From NCBI RefSeq assembly GCF_000003855.2, contig NW_003101663.1, forward strand, positions 816,403 through 880,402: a stretch of 64,000 nt of DNA, given 5' to 3'. Under the pieces are notes generated by a model. It saw nothing but the letters and a program-made list of their open reading frames with translations. It did not search any database and had not been told where the DNA came from. The stretch comes from Blastomyces gilchristii SLH14081. Its lineage: Eukaryota; Ascomycota; Eurotiomycetes; Onygenales; Ajellomycetaceae. Position 1 is the stretch's first letter. Each line of letters opens with the position of its first letter. The position numbers and the translations under genes are program-made. This document shows positions 62,242-64,000 of this stretch, in pieces.

Positions 62242-62531
62242 TCTGTTAAAACAGCTATATACTATCTTTTAATAATTTGTTTTGTTACAGTCTTTCTTTA
62301 TTTTATCTTTTCCTTTTAATTTCTTTCTATCTATCTATTTAATGTGTCTATCTTTAAGACTGTGTTCTCTTTTCCTTTGTCATGATATTGTCAAATGATT
62401 TCAAAGTATGAGATGATGTTAAAACACTGCAATTTATAAACAGTTTTTGTATTCTGAGCTGGAATTTTCTGATTTTGCATATCTGAAATTGATGAATGTA
62501 TAATAGTTAACTTTACAGATATAGGAAAAAC

Positions 62532-62554
62532 CCTGAGAACTAAAAGTTCTCAGG
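62532..62554 (+). repeat. Perfect 10-bp hairpin in the LINE 3' UTR
   Basis: CCTGAGAACT and AGTTCTCAGG separated by AAA, about 40 nt before the AAT tail. A stem-loop near the 3' end is a known recognition feature for LINE reverse transcriptases. It survives unmutated in otherwise mutated DNA. Confidence 0.85.
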
Positions 62555-62591
62555 TAGATGTCATAGTCTCTGACTGCATACATCTATAATT

Positions 62592-62619
62592 GAAGAATAA
62601 TAATAATAATAATAATAAT
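62592..62619 (+). repeat. LINE 3' tail (AAT microsatellite)
   Basis: gaagaataataataat...aat ends directly at the 3' target duplication (62620). The same tail type ends the SINE copies at 30543-30566 and 31373-31396. Confidence 0.9.
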
Positions 62620-63451
62620 GATCTCATCATTGATTACTTAAAAGAGATCTTATTAGTCTTTTTCTCAGAGAATTGATTATTCAAATAGATCTGAGAAGTC
62701 AGATTGACAAGCTCAGTGCAATTGATTGATGAACTCTGATACTGTGATATCATTGTCTGCATCTTGTGAGTCAGCTTTATAAGATAAAGCTGTGTTTTTA
62801 ATTGATTCAAATCATTGATCAATTTCTCTCAATATTCTTCAAATCTTGCATTGAAATTAGAAGGATTCTCATCATCTTATTAATATAATAAGTTGAACTA
62901 CTGCACTGCTGTAAAGCTGCAGTTATGATAATCTTCAATTTGATTTAGTAGAAAGTTCTTGAATTCTTCTCAAGTCATGACAGTATTGATACACTCAAGC
63001 TTTCTCTTCTTGATAACTCAAGTAGTTGCAGAGATGCCTTCAAGAAGGTTGACAGTGTATATTACTTATACCTTGTGAGTATTATACTGGCTCAGGTTAA
63101 GGTGGAATTTTCATTCAAGAGTACAGATAAAGCTGTGAAATTCAGACAAGATGTTTCTCTTATATCTCAGTGAATCTCTGATCTTAATCTCTCTATCTCT
63201 ATGATAGATGTAGGTGTGTAGAGGCTGCGGCGGTGACAGAGCAGTTGAAGAGCTCATGTCAAAATATGCAGCAGATTCAGAAATCTCAGATTTCTGCTGA
63301 GATAGAGATGTACACACTCTAGAGAATGATGTAGTATTTCCCTCAGAGAGTGAGGTTAGATCAGTCTCAGCACAGGTGTATAAAGTCATATCAGTCTGTT
63401 AGAGCTTGACTGATTCAAATATGTAATCAGGTTAAGCAATTCAAATTGTAA

Positions 63452-63978
63452 TATAATAGAACTGAAGTAATGACTAGTTGATAATATCATGTAGAAGTAG
63501 TTGTTTAAGAGACTGTATAAGTAAGCTTGACTATCTTGCTTGAATAGTGAGCTTATAAACTACAGGGTTATTGCAAGAATATCACAGATATAGTACTTAG
63601 TATACTAAGAAGATTGTATAAGATATGCAGTAACTCTTATATATATTTCAGTAGAAGAAAAACAAATCACTGACTTCTTTCATGAGAAGCCAGTATCTAG
63701 CTATTTTATATAGATAATAAGTGAATCTCTTCTCTCATTTTATAAGTAAGAATAGCTGAAGTAATACCTCAGCAGCATCTCACTATCAAGAAAAAGTAAT
63801 CTGCTGACCTTGTATAGAAGTGAGGTTCTTATATTCATCAATCAGATCTTTCTATGATATATTCAAATGATGTCATAGAGTGGTTGGAAACCGGTTCAGA
63901 CAGGATGGAATCATCCGCATGAAAGTGATGAGCCGTGTGAAACCGCAACGGGGCCTTGACGCGGCCGGGAGCGTGACA
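63452..63978 (-). repeat. G1 LTR copy C (5' LTR of the minus copy)
   Basis: 527 bp. The first half is strongly AT-biased; the last 110 bp (63870-63978) are GC-rich with many CG dinucleotides, ending gggagcgtgaca. This outer part is the least mutated G1 LTR sequence in the window. Confidence 0.9.
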
Positions 63979-64000
63979 GAAGAACATTGTCACACTTCTG
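63979..64000 (+). repeat. Start of another G1 LTR in plus orientation at the window edge
   Basis: Nine bases (gaagaacat, resembling the internal end next to LTR B) separate LTR C from TGTCACACTTCTG, which matches the start of LTR B read on the minus strand (TATCACACTTCTG). Only 13 bp are visible. Confidence 0.6.

Larger units (their letters stand above)
55180..62619 (+). mobile_element. Full-length non-LTR retrotransposon (LINE) with RNase H, 12-bp target-site duplication
   Basis: GATCTCATCATT occurs at 55168-55179 and 62620-62631 and is single in the G1 plus copy, so the 7440 bp between were inserted. Order: GC-rich 5' segment (55180-55690), AT-rich leader, ORF1 with zinc knuckles, ORF2 with apurinic-type endonuclease, RT, RNase H and a C-terminal CCHC, then a 3' UTR with a hairpin and an AAT-repeat tail. 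The layout fits I/Tad1-like LINEs of fungi. RT YVDD is YVNN and Trp codons are TGA, so it is inactive. Confidence 0.95.
40462..63978 (-). mobile_element. G1 minus copy: Ty3/gypsy element split by G2 and LINE insertions
   Basis: The 5' LTR is 63452-63978, then gag in 63451-62620, the rest of gag through RT in 55179-53253, integrase to 3' region in 44968-40989, and the 3' LTR at 40462-40988. Removing G2 (44969-53252) and the LINE (55180-62619) plus their target duplications leaves about 7.78 kb of continuous element. Domain remnants match the plus copy: zinc knuckle CFNCEANKHYISDYKK near 55060, RT LHLCVDYRGL near 54100 and YLND near 53790, integrase at 43893-43669. Confidence 0.92.

Noticed and set aside
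40455..63990. Target-site duplication for the G1 minus copy
   Set aside because: Flanks are gatataa on the left and gaagaacat on the right; no matching 4-6 bp repeat, so none is claimed.

Overview
The window comes from a filamentous ascomycete (Pezizomycotina). Its genes are split by many 50-125 nt GT-AG introns, and it carries a fungal-type protein kinase C, VMA8, SYF1 and a spliced tRNA-Gly. Gene-rich, GC-balanced DNA gives way abruptly to AT-rich, RIP-like mutated transposon DNA. This two-compartment pattern fits Eurotiomycetes, perhaps Onygenales. That placement is an inference from gene style; no species is identified.

Region 1 (1-28.8 kb) is mostly housekeeping DNA. In order: ALG3 (+, ER mannosyltransferase); an EIF1AD-like S1/OB protein (-, convergent); a 1.4-kb AT-rich relic (2.9-4.3 kb); protein kinase C (+, 8 exons); a MITE-like element holding a perfect 76-bp palindrome (11.7-12.3 kb); two mirror-image minisatellites (12.3-13.2 kb); an unrecognised 601-aa protein (+); tubulin cofactor D (+, 6 exons); an intron-containing tRNA-Gly(GCC) (-); a U1A/U2B''-type snRNP protein (+); and a divergent pair, VMA8 (-, 9 exons) and SYF1 (+, 5 exons). 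There is no operon logic. The proteins serve N-glycosylation, wall-integrity signalling, tubulin folding, splicing and vacuole acidification.

Region 2 (28.8-64 kb) is a nested retroelement cluster. Its backbone is a chromodomain Ty3/gypsy element (here G1, about 7.8 kb, 527-bp LTRs) present twice in inverted orientation around a central LTR. The plus copy is 33190-40461 and lacks a correctly oriented 3' LTR. The minus copy runs from 63978 back to 40462 and is interrupted twice. A second Ty3/gypsy element (G2, 44969-53252, 184-bp LTRs) has a 4-bp target duplication. A LINE with an RNase H domain (55180-62619) has a 12-bp target duplication. Removing both restores G1 continuity, and the plus copy shows the matching empty sites. 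A truncated G2 relative (31757-33189) lies left of G1, and a tRNA-derived SINE with a 13-bp target duplication is inserted across its LTR edge. More SINE and LINE remnants fill 28.9-31.3 kb.

The most interesting items are: (i) a multi-ORF antisense reading region between integrase and 3' LTR of G2, kept open in both G2 copies although the sense genes are full of stops; (ii) a further uncharacterised ORF region downstream of the G1 chromodomain; (iii) a SINE whose 3' end and AAT tail resemble the LINE, suggesting a mobilisation partnership; (iv) a RIP-like mutation pattern hitting CpG and CpC more than CpA and sparing CpT, unlike Neurospora RIP; and (v) the large inverted G1 arrangement with an LTR in the wrong orientation at its centre. 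Homology calls are from recognised motifs only; no search was run.
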